The notes below the pieces were generated by a model. That model was not told the DNA's origin and did not search any database. It was given only the letters and a program-made list of their open reading frames with translations. Positions 25,642-34,035 of a stretch of DNA of 64,000 nt are shown here, in pieces. The stretch spans positions 434,001-498,000 of the forward strand of contig CBDCYR010000011.1 of the NCBI GenBank assembly GCA_965224275.1. Direction: 5' to 3'. Position 1 is the first letter of the stretch. Each line of letters starts with the position of its first letter. The stretch comes from CAUZWH01 sp965224275 (GTDB lineage: Bacteria; Pseudomonadota; Alphaproteobacteria; SHVV01). Both the position numbers and the translations under genes were made by a program.

Positions 25642-26421
25642 TCAGTCGAATGATCTCACAGGCGTCGCTTGAAAATAGCGCTTCGGCGTGGTTCCCAACG
25701 CGCGTCGAAAAGCATAGATGAACGCGCTCGGGCTTTCGTAGCCGAGATCGTAGGCGATGGTTGTGACCGGTTGATTTTCGGCCAGCCGAACCAACGCCTC
25801 AAGCAGGCGAGCCTGGCGCTGCCATTGTTGAAACGTCATCCCAGTCTGGGCGGCAAAGAGCCGGGCCAGGGTGCGGGCGCTGAGCCCAATGCTGGCGGCC
25901 CAATCGTTCAGTGTCTTGCGCGACGCCGGTTCTGCTTTCATCGCGGCGGTGACTGTTGCCAGGCGCGGCTCGACCGGTTCCGGCAGGTGCAGGGGCGCAC
26001 TACCAGCCGATGAAATTTCGTCCAAGATCAAAGGCACCGAATGGTCCCAGCGTTGTTTAACCCGATCACCCTCAACCGACCCGATTATCAACTCGCGCAG
26101 GAACGGTGAAACGTTCACCACCGTGCAGGTGTTCGGCGTTTCTGCGCACAGTGGTGGGTCGAAATAGAGCGTGCGCATAGACCCCCGCGACGCAAACAAG
26201 ATCTCATGGACAATCCGTGGTGGCAGCCAAACCGCGCGTTGCGGTGGCACCACCCAGGTTCCTTGCTCGGTGGCGACACGCATGATCCCGGTCTTGGCAA
26301 AGACCAGCTGGGCCCGGTCGTGGGCGTGCGGCGCGATGGTTTCGCCGCGATCGAAGTCTGCGGCGTAGGCGACGACCGGATCGGTGAGCGCAAATGTCTG
26401 TTTAGCGATATTCTTTGTCAT
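25642..26421 (-). CDS. AraC family transcriptional regulator (second copy)
   Basis: A 259-residue regulator closely parallel to the one at 10772-11566: sensor motif PHAHDRAQLVFAKTGIMRVA, VPPQRAVWLPPRIVHEI, MRTLYFDP, and helix-turn-helix segments LSARTLARLFAAQTGMTF and DLGYESPSAFIYAFRRALG. ATG 26421 is preferred over the upstream ATG at 26442 by comparison with the other copy. It is divergent from the MFS gene beginning at 26518, with 96 bases between the starts for shared operators. The downstream SnoaL-like gene may be part of its transcript. Confidence 0.9.
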   Translation of the reverse strand: MTKNIAKQTFALTDPVVAYAADFDRGETIAPHAHDRAQLVFAKTGIMRVATEQGTWVVPPQRAVWLPPRIVHEILFASRGSMRTLYFDPPLCAETPNTCTVVNVSPFLRELIIGSVEGDRVKQRWDHSVPLILDEISSAGSAPLHLPEPVEPRLATVTAAMKAEPASRKTLNDWAASIGLSARTLARLFAAQTGMTFQQWQRQARLLEALVRLAENQPVTTIAYDLGYESPSAFIYAFRRALGTTPKRYFQATPVRSFD

Positions 26422-26517
26422 TATATCGATAGATAGTATCACGCGTCGGCATTAGTATCGAGGTTGTTGGGCTCCGGTTTACCCTACAGTCCTCTTTTTC
26501 CTGCCGAACAGTCCCCG

Positions 26518-27708
26518 ATGAGCACCCGCCTTAACTTCCTGTTTCTCAATGTCGGGCATTTCTATGCGCACTTGATGATGCTGATCTACCCGACCGTCGT
26601 GCTTGCGCTGGCCGGTGATCTCGGGCGCGATTACGGAGATCTGCTGGCGCTCGCTATTTGGGGTTTTGTCGCGTTCGGTGCGGGTTCGCTGCCCTCTGGG
26701 TGGCTCGGCGACCGCTGGAGCCGCTCGTCGATGATGACGGTGTATTTTGTCGGTATCGGGGTGTCCGCAATTCTGGTGGGATTGGCGCAATCGCCCGGTC
26801 AAATTGCAGCGGCACTGGCTTTGATCGGGCTGTTTGGATCGATTTACCACCCGGTCGGTATTGCGATGCTCACCGCGAACACCACTCGCGTTGGCCGCGA
26901 CCTCGGGATTAATGGCGTCTTTGGCAATTTTGGAGTGGCTTTCGCCGCCACCATCGCGGCGGTTCTGACCGAGGCGATCTCGTGGCGCGCGGCCTTTATC
27001 GTGCCCGGTGGATTCGCAATTGTGACCGGACTTGTCTATGCCTATTTCGTTCGCCGCGAGGCGACCCTAGCGGTCGGAAAAGCCGCAAAGAAGGCAGCTG
27101 CGGCCGCATCGCCGGACCTGAACAAAGTCGACCTGTATCGCTTGCTGGGCGCGATCGTCGTTGCTGCATTGGCCGGCGGCGTGATCTTCAATGTGACCAC
27201 GATCGGACTGCCAAAAATCTTCGACGAACGCTTGCCCGGGCTGGCGTCGTCATTGAGCGGCGTCGGAGCCTGGGTCACCCTCATTCTCGCCGTCGCCGGT
27301 TTCTCGCAAATCGTGGTCGGTTATATGATCGACCGGTACCCCTTCAAGCTGGTCTTTCTCGGCGTTCTCGCGGTTGAAGCGCCGCTTCACTACATCGCTG
27401 CCACCGCCGTCGATTGGGGCATGGTCGGGACGGCATTGCCGTTGATGTTGTTGGTGTTTGGCTCGATCCCAATCTATGACGCGATCGTTGCCCGCTACGT
27501 CGCCGACGCTTGGCGTTCGCGAGTTTATGCCGCCAAATATGTCCTCTCGCTTGGGGTCAGTGCGTTTGCCGTTCCCCTGATCGGCTGGTTCCATGCAACG
27601 CCGGGCGGTTTCACGTCCCAGTTCATGGTGCTTGCGGTGCTCGCCGTCGTCGTCGCCCTGTGTGCCCTGGTCCTGCCAGGCGAGCGCCGGGTTGCGGTGA
27701 TGGCTTAA
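26518..27708 (+). CDS. MFS transporter (second copy)
   Basis: A 396-residue membrane protein with about twelve spans. It starts at ATG 26518 with RLNFLFLNVGHFYAHLMMLI, parallel to IEFLFLNIGHFCDHLFMLV in the copy at 11664. It shares GWLGDRWSRSSMM, FGSIYHPVGIAML and IVVGYMIDRYPFKLVF with that copy. The longer frame from 26464 would overlap the promoter region of the divergent AraC gene. Likely an efflux carrier controlled by the adjacent AraC protein; substrate unknown. Confidence 0.88.
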   Translation: MSTRLNFLFLNVGHFYAHLMMLIYPTVVLALAGDLGRDYGDLLALAIWGFVAFGAGSLPSGWLGDRWSRSSMMTVYFVGIGVSAILVGLAQSPGQIAAALALIGLFGSIYHPVGIAMLTANTTRVGRDLGINGVFGNFGVAFAATIAAVLTEAISWRAAFIVPGGFAIVTGLVYAYFVRREATLAVGKAAKKAAAAASPDLNKVDLYRLLGAIVVAALAGGVIFNVTTIGLPKIFDERLPGLASSLSGVGAWVTLILAVAGFSQIVVGYMIDRYPFKLVFLGVLAVEAPLHYIAATAVDWGMVGTALPLMLLVFGSIPIYDAIVARYVADAWRSRVYAAKYVLSLGVSAFAVPLIGWFHATPGGFTSQFMVLAVLAVVVALCALVLPGERRVAVMA

Positions 27709-27791
27709 CCCGCACTCGGACGCCGCCGACCCTCGTAATTGCCGCAAACGACACCAAATCTACACAGAGGGGGACTGATAGGAGGTGCGCG

Positions 27792-28169
27792 ATGGTGTAC
27801 GGGCTGGCACTTGCAGGGGCGATTCTCATCATTATTGCCGTCGTCCACTCCTGGCTGGGCGAGCGCCAGATCATTGGGCCGGTGCTCGCGTTTCCCTATG
27901 ACTCCGGTCCGATTGCCGAAAGCCGCCGGATCAAACCGATACTGCGCGGTGCCTGGCACTTTACGTCGATCACCTGGGTCGGGCATGGCGCTATTCTCAT
28001 CGCACTGGCTTTCGCCCCGCTGGGCGTGGCGGTCGCGACCGTCGCCTGGGTGAGTGCCGCGCTCTATGGCGCGATCGGGGTGTACTTGCTGGTTACGTTT
28101 AAAGGCCGGCACGTCGCGGCGCCCTTGTTCATCGCGGTCGCAATTAGTGCCGTGATTCCCTTCATCTAA
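27792..28169 (+). CDS. Small four-helix membrane protein, function unknown
   Basis: A 125-residue protein with four hydrophobic segments: LALAGAILIIIAVVHSWLG, ITWVGHGAILIALAFAPLG, VATVAWVSAALYGAIGVYLL and APLFIAVAISAVIPF. ATG 27792 follows a GGAGGTG site. Conserved-looking polar positions include HSWLGER early and WHFTS/GHG in the middle. I do not recognise a named family. It lies between the MFS transporter and a fatty acid desaturase on the same strand; the 47-base gap to the desaturase suggests co-transcription with the lipid genes. Confidence 0.7.
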   Translation: MVYGLALAGAILIIIAVVHSWLGERQIIGPVLAFPYDSGPIAESRRIKPILRGAWHFTSITWVGHGAILIALAFAPLGVAVATVAWVSAALYGAIGVYLLVTFKGRHVAAPLFIAVAISAVIPFI

Positions 28170-28216
28170 CCTCTCCGACGCAGCCCCGGCCGCGCCTATC
28201 TGCTATTATTTGCGGC

Positions 28217-29221
28217 ATGACGAATTCGACCGGTGCGGAGTTCCGCAACGACGGCCGCAGCCACAGCGGTTTGCCTGCCGCGACCGTCAAACGCCTGGCG
28301 CGGATTGATCCCCGGCGCGCCGGTCTCGCGGTCCTTCGCACCTATCTTGTTATCGCCTTTAGCGTCGTCGCGGCGGTGGTTTGGTGGTCACCCTGGATCA
28401 TCGTCCCCGCAATTATCGTTATTGCGACCCAGCAGCATGGTCTGTTTATCATTGGTCACGACGCCGCCCATTACCGGCTATTCGGCAGCCGCTTCTGGAA
28501 CGAGGGGGTCGGGCGGCTGAGCGCCTCCCTGGTTGGACTGTCGATGCCGACCTATCGCGTCGTGCACCGGCTGCATCACAACCACCTTTACGAAAAGAGC
28601 GATCCCGACATCGCGCTGCACGGCGGCTATCCCCGCGGCAAGCTGTACCTCGTCAAGAAGCTGCTGCTCGATCTGAGCGCGGTCAATGCCTGGAAGACCT
28701 ATGCCTATTTCTTCGGCGCGCCCGCGATCAACGACCACAGCGGCAAGCACAACCGCCCGCTCGACGACACCGCGCCGGCGCTACGCCGGGCCGCACGGCG
28801 CGATCGCTGGCTCGTCGTGGCGCTGCAGTTTGCGCTGCTCGTGACGGCGGCCCTGACCGGCACCCTGGTGCCGTACCTGTTGCTATGGGTGGTGCCGGCG
28901 CTAACCGTGTTGCAACCGATTCTGCGCTTGCGTGCGATCTGCGAGCACGGTGCGGTGGTCGATTATTCCTCGCCCCTGACCGCGGCGCGCACCAATATCG
29001 GGCCGGGCTGGCTGATGTGGCTGCTGTTTCCGCATCACGTCAATTATCACCTCGAGCACCACATCTATCCCTCGATCCCGCATTACAACCTGCCCGACTG
29101 TCATCGCGAGATGGCGGCGGCCGGCGTGCTGGAGGGGGCCGAAGTGGTGCCGCTTGGGCGCAGTCTGACCCGCGTCTTTGCCAACCGCACCGATCCCGTC
29201 CCCATCTCCCAAGGAGCTTGA
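28217..29221 (+). CDS. Membrane fatty acid desaturase/hydroxylase family protein
   Basis: A 334-residue membrane di-iron enzyme. The three histidine clusters are present: HDAAHYR near residue 78, HRLHHNH near 118 and HVNYHLEHHIYPSIPHY near 275, with hydrophobic segments between. Such enzymes introduce a double bond or hydroxyl group into acyl chains or carotenoid-like substrates at the inner membrane. The next gene, an Mpo1-like protein, starts 3 bases after its stop, so the two are almost certainly translated from one mRNA. Exact regiospecificity is unknown. Confidence 0.88.
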   Translation: MTNSTGAEFRNDGRSHSGLPAATVKRLARIDPRRAGLAVLRTYLVIAFSVVAAVVWWSPWIIVPAIIVIATQQHGLFIIGHDAAHYRLFGSRFWNEGVGRLSASLVGLSMPTYRVVHRLHHNHLYEKSDPDIALHGGYPRGKLYLVKKLLLDLSAVNAWKTYAYFFGAPAINDHSGKHNRPLDDTAPALRRAARRDRWLVVALQFALLVTAALTGTLVPYLLLWVVPALTVLQPILRLRAICEHGAVVDYSSPLTAARTNIGPGWLMWLLFPHHVNYHLEHHIYPSIPHYNLPDCHREMAAAGVLEGAEVVPLGRSLTRVFANRTDPVPISQGA

Positions 29222-29223
29222 GC

Positions 29224-29787
29224 ATGCAACCCGCAGGCCTGTTCGAAAGCCAGATGGCGATGTACACCAGCTTCCATCGCGACGCCCGCAACCGGGCCAC
29301 GCATTTCATTGGCGTGCCTGCCATCATTGTCTCGTTGATGGTGGTGTTGGCGCTGGCCCGGTTCCGTGTGGGGGGGCTCGATGTCTCGTGGGCGATCGTC
29401 GTGACAGTGGCCGTGTTTGGGTTGTGGCTGATGCTCGATGTCGCGATTGGCGCTGCGATGGCGATGTTCCTGGTTCCGTCGCTGGTGTTCGGAGAGTGGC
29501 TGGCGGCCAGCTATACCGCGGCGACCGCATGGTGGGCGTTTGCCATCTTGTTTGTCGGCGGCTGGGCCTTCCAGCTGTGGGGTCACGTCTATGAGGGCCG
29601 CCGGCCGGCGCTGGTCAGCAACCTGTTCCAGGCGTTGATCGGGCCGATGTTCCTGATGGCCGAGATCTTCTTCGCTCTGGGCTGGCGGCGGCGCCTCCAC
29701 GATCGCGTCGAGGCCGTCATCAGCGAGCGCTATCCCGACTACGCCGCGGCCGAGGGCCCGAGGGCCGAGGGCCGAGCCGGCGGCTGA
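29224..29787 (+). CDS. DUF962/Mpo1-like membrane protein
   Basis: A 187-residue protein with four hydrophobic spans and the family signature FHRDARNRATHFIGVP near residues 18-33 and WGHVYEGRRPALVSNL near 120. The yeast homolog Mpo1 is an iron-dependent dioxygenase of 2-hydroxy fatty acids; the conserved His residues of that family (FHRD, THF and GH motifs) are visible here. ATG 29224 lies 2 bases after the desaturase stop, with AAGGAG upstream. A shared role with the desaturase in fatty acid modification or alpha-oxidation is inferred from context. The last residues (EGPRAEGRAGG) are low complexity. Confidence 0.85.
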   Translation: MQPAGLFESQMAMYTSFHRDARNRATHFIGVPAIIVSLMVVLALARFRVGGLDVSWAIVVTVAVFGLWLMLDVAIGAAMAMFLVPSLVFGEWLAASYTAATAWWAFAILFVGGWAFQLWGHVYEGRRPALVSNLFQALIGPMFLMAEIFFALGWRRRLHDRVEAVISERYPDYAAAEGPRAEGRAGG

Positions 29788-29792
29788 ATAAG

Positions 29793-30359
29793 TTAGCGCG
29801 TCTCGGCAGTGGCGTGATCGATCAGGATCGCCGCCGCGATGCGCGCCTTGTCGGCCCAAATCGTTAGACACGAGATCTGCGTGCAACTGATCGCGCCATC
29901 GATGAGCAGGATCAACTGATCGGCGAGCTGATCGGCGTCGCGGGCGCCGGCGGCGCTGGCGAGACCGCGGATATAGGTGTGGATAAGTTTTTTGTGCTCG
30001 GCCGCGACCTGTAGAACCGCAGCGCTGACGCCGGCGAATTCGGCCGCCGCGTTGATGAATAGGCAGCCGCGAAAGCTTTCGCCCTCGAACCAATCCCGGT
30101 AGGCATCGAACAATGCCAGCAGGCGTGCGCGCGGCGAATCCGCATGGCCCTCGACGTAGTCCATAAGCATTCCACGGAATGTTTCGTCGCGCCGCCGCAG
30201 GGCCGCGAGGATCAATTCGTCCTTCGACTTGAAATGGTTATAGAGCGTCATTTTCGCGACGCCGGCTGCGGCCAAAATGGTATCGATCCCGGTCGCGTTG
30301 AAACCCTTGCGATAGAACAGGTCCGCAGCCGTATCGATCAACTGATCGCGCTTGCTCAT
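29793..30359 (-). CDS. TetR/AcrR family transcriptional regulator
   Basis: A 188-residue repressor. The N-terminal TetR helix-turn-helix is GFNATGIDTILAAAGVAKMT followed by LYNHFKSKDELI; the C-terminal ligand domain has FRGCLFINAAAEFAGV and an LLIDGAIS stretch, as in LmrA/YxaF-like members. ATG 30359 fits the usual length; ATG 30368 is also possible. It converges on the Mpo1-like gene (5 bases between stops). Two partial palindromes near its start, at 30376-30385 and 30440-30451, are candidate operators for autoregulation. Confidence 0.87.
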   Translation of the reverse strand: MSKRDQLIDTAADLFYRKGFNATGIDTILAAAGVAKMTLYNHFKSKDELILAALRRRDETFRGMLMDYVEGHADSPRARLLALFDAYRDWFEGESFRGCLFINAAAEFAGVSAAVLQVAAEHKKLIHTYIRGLASAAGARDADQLADQLILLIDGAISCTQISCLTIWADKARIAAAILIDHATAETR

Positions 30360-30375
30360 AGCACTCATATAACGT

Positions 30376-30385
30376 ACCGATTGGT
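30376..30385. promoter_or_regulatory. TetR-type operator candidate ACCGATTGGT
   Basis: On the minus strand this reads TATAGACCAATCGGTAC, close to the TAGACC-N-GGT form bound by LmrA/YxaF-type TetR regulators. It lies 8-17 bases upstream of the ATG at 30368 and about 16 upstream of 30359. Assigned by resemblance only. Confidence 0.4.
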
Positions 30386-30439
30386 CTATATCAAGTGAGA
30401 GATGAACATCAATAAATCCATTACTGGTCTCTTGAAAAA

Positions 30440-30451
30440 CAGACAAGTCTG
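30440..30451. promoter_or_regulatory. Palindrome CAGACAAGTCTG (second operator candidate)
   Basis: CAGAC and GTCTG arms surround AA, followed by TCTATA, so the minus strand again contains a TATAGAC start. About 80 bases upstream of the TetR gene. Resemblance to the first site suggests a tandem operator. Confidence 0.4.
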
Positions 30452-30505
30452 TCTATATCTGATCGAGACGTTCTTTAAGGAGGTTTCGAGACCAGATGAA
30501 CTATC

Positions 30506-31240
30506 TAAGAGCCTGATCCGAAAATTGAGTCCATTACGATTATCTCTTGACTTCGCGGCAGCCTCGGCGCTGGCGAACAGGACCGCAAGTCAAAGCAATG
30601 TCGTGGACCGAAATCACTCGCCCGAATTATGAGCCCCTGGCGGGCGCTACGGCGACCTGACGGATCGAGAGTGGGCGTGATCGCACCGCTCATCTGACGC
30701 CATGTCATGGATGCGGTCATGTACATGGCCTACGGGCTGCCGTGGGCGATGTTGCCGAACGACTTCCCTCCGACGGTCCAGCGCTATTTCTACCTGGCGC
30801 TCCAACGGCCTGATGGAGACCCTGTCATTGGTACATGGCGGCCCGAGAGCTTAGCCGGGGTGATCGACAGCCAGAGTGAAAACCACCGAAAGCGGTGGTC
30901 CGTTCGTGGGTTTCGATGCCCAACTTACGTCGGCCTGATCGTGCACGCAGCGGACAGGATCGCGACGGCGCTGTTCCCGAGGTCCTCAATCGATTCTGCG
31001 CCGCAGGGACCGAAACTCAAGGGCGCCTCGGCTGGAGCTATCGAGAGTCATGTCGACACCGCCCAAGGCTTCGAGCTCCTGCCGCAGCCGAGCGCACCTT
31101 CGCATGGCTCAAGGCGTCGACTCGCAATCGAAAGCTACATGGATTCTTCATCGCCACACATCCGAACTCCTCACAAGGCGGCTCGCAAGGTAGACTAAGA
31201 GGCCAACCCGAAACTAGTTGAGTGTCGGTTGTGGACTCTA
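30506..31240 (+). mobile_element. Degraded IS5-family copy followed by a second partial 5' end
   Basis: The remnant starts with a terminal repeat, TAAGAGCCTGATCCGAAAAT. Fragments matching the intact transposase at 51039-51872 follow: TEITRPNYE, HVMDAVMYMA, AMLPNDFP, TVQRYFY, GVIDSQS, VGLIVHAAD, GPKL and DTAQGFELLP, with many deletions and frame changes. At 31198 a second copy of the other terminal repeat (TAAGAGGCCAACCCGAAACT, then AGTTGAGTG) begins in the same orientation, then ends near 31230. The structure is therefore a truncated copy joined to the start of another, or a collapsed tandem. No function is left. Confidence 0.8.
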
Positions 31241-31489
31241 AGCAACAGTGCCCAGGCCCAGCAGCTGTGCCTGATCCACGACGATGCGATCGACAAACTC
31301 GCTAAACAATATGGCGAACAGATCGCCGGTCGCGGTCTCAGTGGCGACGGGCGAGCCATGGTTGAACTACTGACCGGCGAAAAGGGCAGTTGGACGATCG
31401 TGATCACCGACGTCAATGGCCGCAGCTGCGTGATTGGCACCGGCGAAGCGTGGACCGCTATCGCACCGCAACACGGCATCCAATCATAG
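31229..31489 (+). pseudogene. Small secreted protein, N-terminus lost to an IS remnant
   Basis: The frame reads WTLSNSAQAQQLCLIHDDAI and continues for about 80 residues to QHGIQS. SAQAQQ looks like the end of a signal peptide with an AQA cleavage site, and the rest (QIAGRGLSGDGRAMVELLTG, then SWTIVITDVNGRSCVIGTGE) is a compact two-cysteine domain. I recognise it only as a small conserved periplasmic protein of unknown function. The upstream part, including the start codon and most of the signal, is replaced by IS5 end sequence ending near 31230, so it is probably not made. Confidence 0.6.
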
Positions 31490-31530
31490 CCGCGCCGGGG
31501 CCCCCGGGGTGGATTTGGCGACTCAACGCA

Positions 31531-31575
31531 TTGGGCGCACTGGGCGCACTGGGCCCACTGGGCGCATTGGGCGGA
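31531..31575. repeat. 9-bp minisatellite, five units
   Basis: Five successive 9-base units of the type (C/T)TGGGCGCA at 31531-31575, with one or two substitutions per unit. It lies just after the stop of the truncated secreted protein gene and before the PNPOx-like gene. Non-coding. Confidence 0.75.
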
Positions 31576-31676
31576 CCGGATGGACCGGCGCACCGGCATT
31601 CGCCGCCGTCCCTTAACAAACGAACCCGCCGCGGCGTTGCCAACTCGTGGACTTAAGCTCGAGAGAGAGGATTTTC

Positions 31677-32291
31677 ATGCAACAGATTGAACGTGAACAC
31701 ATAAGCGACATCGCTTTTACGCCGGCGGTTAAGGAAATCCAGGCCCAACGCGGATCGCGCCAGGGATATGCGCGGATGGAAGAGAAGGGCGGCTGGACCG
31801 ACGTCATTACCGACGATCTCGCCGGCTTTATCGCGGCCCGCGACTCCTTCTATTTGGCCACCACAAGCGGCGATGGTCAGCCCTACGCCCAACACCACGG
31901 CGGCGAGCCCGGATTTCTTAAAGTGCTCGACGAAAAACGCCTGGCGTTCGCCGATTTCAGGGGCAACCGCCAATACATTACGGCCGGTAATCTGTCGGAG
32001 AATCCGCGCGCCTTCATTTTTCTGATGGACTATGCCAATCGCCGTCGCATCAAGATCTGGGGCCGGGCGGAAGTGGTTGACGACGACCCCGACCTCCTGG
32101 CCGGTCTGGTTGACGCCGACTACGACGCGATCCCCGAACAGGCCATCGTGTTCACGGTGGACGCGTGGGACGTCAACTGCCCGCAGCATATAACCCCGCG
32201 CTACTCACAGCGCGAAGTCGACGCCCACGTGGCGCCGTTGCAACACCGCATCGCCGAGCTCGAGGGTGCCCTCGCAAGCAGGCCGGCCTGA
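31677..32291 (+). CDS. Pyridoxamine 5'-phosphate oxidase-like FMN-binding protein
   Basis: A 204-residue protein of the PNPOx-like split-barrel family. It shows the conserved strand ARDSFYLATTSGDGQPYAQH, FLKVLDEKRLAFADFRGNRQ and IFLMDYANRRRIKIWGRAEV, where flavin phosphate contacts usually lie. The C-terminal part has FTVDAWDVNCPQHITPRYS, found in a subgroup of these proteins. ATG 31677 is chosen because GAGAGAGAGG precedes it. The family includes FMN-dependent oxidoreductases and haem-related proteins; the substrate is unknown. The GST gene follows 12 bases later, so the two probably form one operon. Confidence 0.87.
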   Translation: MQQIEREHISDIAFTPAVKEIQAQRGSRQGYARMEEKGGWTDVITDDLAGFIAARDSFYLATTSGDGQPYAQHHGGEPGFLKVLDEKRLAFADFRGNRQYITAGNLSENPRAFIFLMDYANRRRIKIWGRAEVVDDDPDLLAGLVDADYDAIPEQAIVFTVDAWDVNCPQHITPRYSQREVDAHVAPLQHRIAELEGALASRPA

Positions 32292-32303
32292 AAGGAGAAA
32301 GCC

Positions 32304-33005
32304 ATGATCGATCTCTACTTCTGGACCACGCCCAACGGTTACAAACCCTTGCTTTTGCTTGAAGAAACCGGCCTGGCCTACAACATCAATCCGGTCAACA
32401 TCAGTCGTGGCGAGCAATTCGATCCGGCGTTTCTAAAGATCTCACCGAACAACCGGATCCCGGCGATCGTTGACTTCGACCCGGGCCAAGCCCATCGGCC
32501 GATCGCATTGTTCGAATCGGGCGCCATCCTCCAATACTTGGCCGAGCAAGTTGGGCAGTTTCTACCCGTTGATCTCGCCGGCCGTAGCGAAACGCTGCAA
32601 TGGCTGCATTGGCAGATCGGCGGGCTCGGTCCGATGCTTGGACAGAATCTCCACTTCAGCGATTACGCGCCCGAGCGCATTCCCTACGCCATTGATCGTT
32701 ATCACGCGGAAACCGATCGTTTGTTCGGCGTGCTCGATCGCCGCTTGGCCGATCGATCGTTCGTTGCCGGCGATGACTATTCGATCGCCGATATGGCGAG
32801 CTTTCCGTGGGTGCATCGATTGGAGCAAGTCCAACCACGCTTGAACGATCTTCCGAATCTGCATCGGTGGCACGACGCGATCGCTGCGCGTGATGCGACC
32901 AAACGCGCCTATGAGGTTGGGGCCGCCATCAACACGACGCCGACGGTAACTGAAGCATCGAAAGCGGTTTTACTTGGCCAGGATGCGTCGCGGGCCGCCG
33001 CGTAA
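32304..33005 (+). CDS. Glutathione S-transferase family protein (YfcG-like)
   Basis: A 233-residue cytosolic protein. The thioredoxin-like N-domain opens IDLYFWTTPNGYKPLLLLEE, with the Thr-Pro-Asn active-site turn of the Nu/YfcG class, and contains the cis-Pro segment NNRIPAIVD and glutathione-binding ESGAILQYLAE. The all-helical C-domain includes SFVAGDDYSIADMASFPWVH, the N-capping box. AAAGGAG precedes the ATG. The class has disulfide reductase or peroxidase activity with glutathione; here this is family-level inference. Confidence 0.9.
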   Translation: MIDLYFWTTPNGYKPLLLLEETGLAYNINPVNISRGEQFDPAFLKISPNNRIPAIVDFDPGQAHRPIALFESGAILQYLAEQVGQFLPVDLAGRSETLQWLHWQIGGLGPMLGQNLHFSDYAPERIPYAIDRYHAETDRLFGVLDRRLADRSFVAGDDYSIADMASFPWVHRLEQVQPRLNDLPNLHRWHDAIAARDATKRAYEVGAAINTTPTVTEASKAVLLGQDASRAAA

Positions 33006-33189
33006 CCGGCCTGCGGGCGGGCGCTAACGGCCTATCGGCATTTGTCAATGCGGCGCGATATCGGGATTCGGCGCAGCAATGTCGCGGCCGCAACAACTGA
33101 CGCCCTGGGTGGCTGGCATGAGGAAGCACCAGCAGCCGACAACGACAATAGCTGGTTCGGTTCGACGCGCGCTTCGCTGTAAGGGGAAA

Positions 33190-34035
33190 TCAACCGCCCA
33201 GGAATAATTTGCCAACGTCGGGGTCGACCAGCAGATCATCGCCGGGACCGGCTTTGGCGAGTTGGCCGGATACCAGGACGTAGCCGATGTCGGCAAACTC
33301 GAGCCCTTTCTTGGCATTCTGCTCGACCATGATGATGGTCTTACTCTCGGCCTTTTGCAGGTCATCGAGAATCTCGAACACCATATCGATATAGCGGGGC
33401 TCAAGTCCGATAGAGGGCTCGTCGACCAGCAGTATGTCCGGTCCCATGATGAGGGCCCGCGATATTTCGAGCAGGCGGCGCTCGCCGCCCGACAAAACTC
33501 CGGCCCGCTCGCCGCGACGTGCGCGCAGGCGGTCATACTTGTCGAGCACGGCATCCGCGGCAGCCCTTGCATCGCCGGGCGCGGCCATGAGAAACCCGCC
33601 CATCCATAGGTTTTCCTCGACGGTCATGTCGGGGAATACAGAATTGTCCTGGAGGATGTAGGCAATGCCGGCGCTGCGGAGCTTCTCGTTGGGACCGAGG
33701 CTGGTAATGTCGCGACCGTCAATTGCGATGGTACCGCTGCGGATATCGGTGAAGCCATAAATCGAATGCAGGATGGTTGATTTACCAGCGCCGTTGGGGC
33801 CGATCAGACAAAGCGACTGGCCGCGTCCGACAGCGAGATCAACGTCGTGGAGCACGTCCATCTTGCCGTAACCGGCGTTGAGCGCGGTGATCGAAAGAAA
33901 CGGCGCCGGGTCGGTCATGCTCTCCAGGGCTTCGCGGCTGGGACGATCATGAAACATCGCCTGCGCTTGTTGCGCAACATCATCGACCGAAAGGGTTGCT
34001 GCGTCCGCGGCCTGCGATAAACCGTCGTCAGACAT
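33190..34035 (-). CDS. livF: Branched-chain amino acid-type ABC transporter ATP-binding protein LivF
   Basis: A 281-residue ATPase with an unusual N-terminal extension of about 40 residues before the core. Walker A is LIGPNGAGKST, the signature is LSGGERRLLE (with Glu-Arg in place of the usual Gln-Arg), Walker B is ILLVDEPSIGLEP, and the H-loop position is IMVEQNAKKGL, with Gln-Asn where His is common in other families, as usual in LivF. Its ATG shares one base with the livG stop codon (TGATG), so it is translationally coupled. Last gene of the transporter operon. Confidence 0.9.
   Translation of the reverse strand: MSDDGLSQAADAATLSVDDVAQQAQAMFHDRPSREALESMTDPAPFLSITALNAGYGKMDVLHDVDLAVGRGQSLCLIGPNGAGKSTILHSIYGFTDIRSGTIAIDGRDITSLGPNEKLRSAGIAYILQDNSVFPDMTVEENLWMGGFLMAAPGDARAAADAVLDKYDRLRARRGERAGVLSGGERRLLEISRALIMGPDILLVDEPSIGLEPRYIDMVFEILDDLQKAESKTIIMVEQNAKKGLEFADIGYVLVSGQLAKAGPGDDLLVDPDVGKLFLGG

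Noticed and set aside
28381..29787. Plus-strand frame of 468 codons overlapping the desaturase and ending in the Mpo1-like protein
   Set aside because: Its first part is an Arg/Ala-rich out-of-frame reading of the desaturase gene; only the part from ATG 29224 is real.
31531..31575. Possible CRISPR-like array from regular repeats
   Set aside because: Units are 9 bases and adjacent, without spacers, and no cas genes are present; this is a minisatellite.
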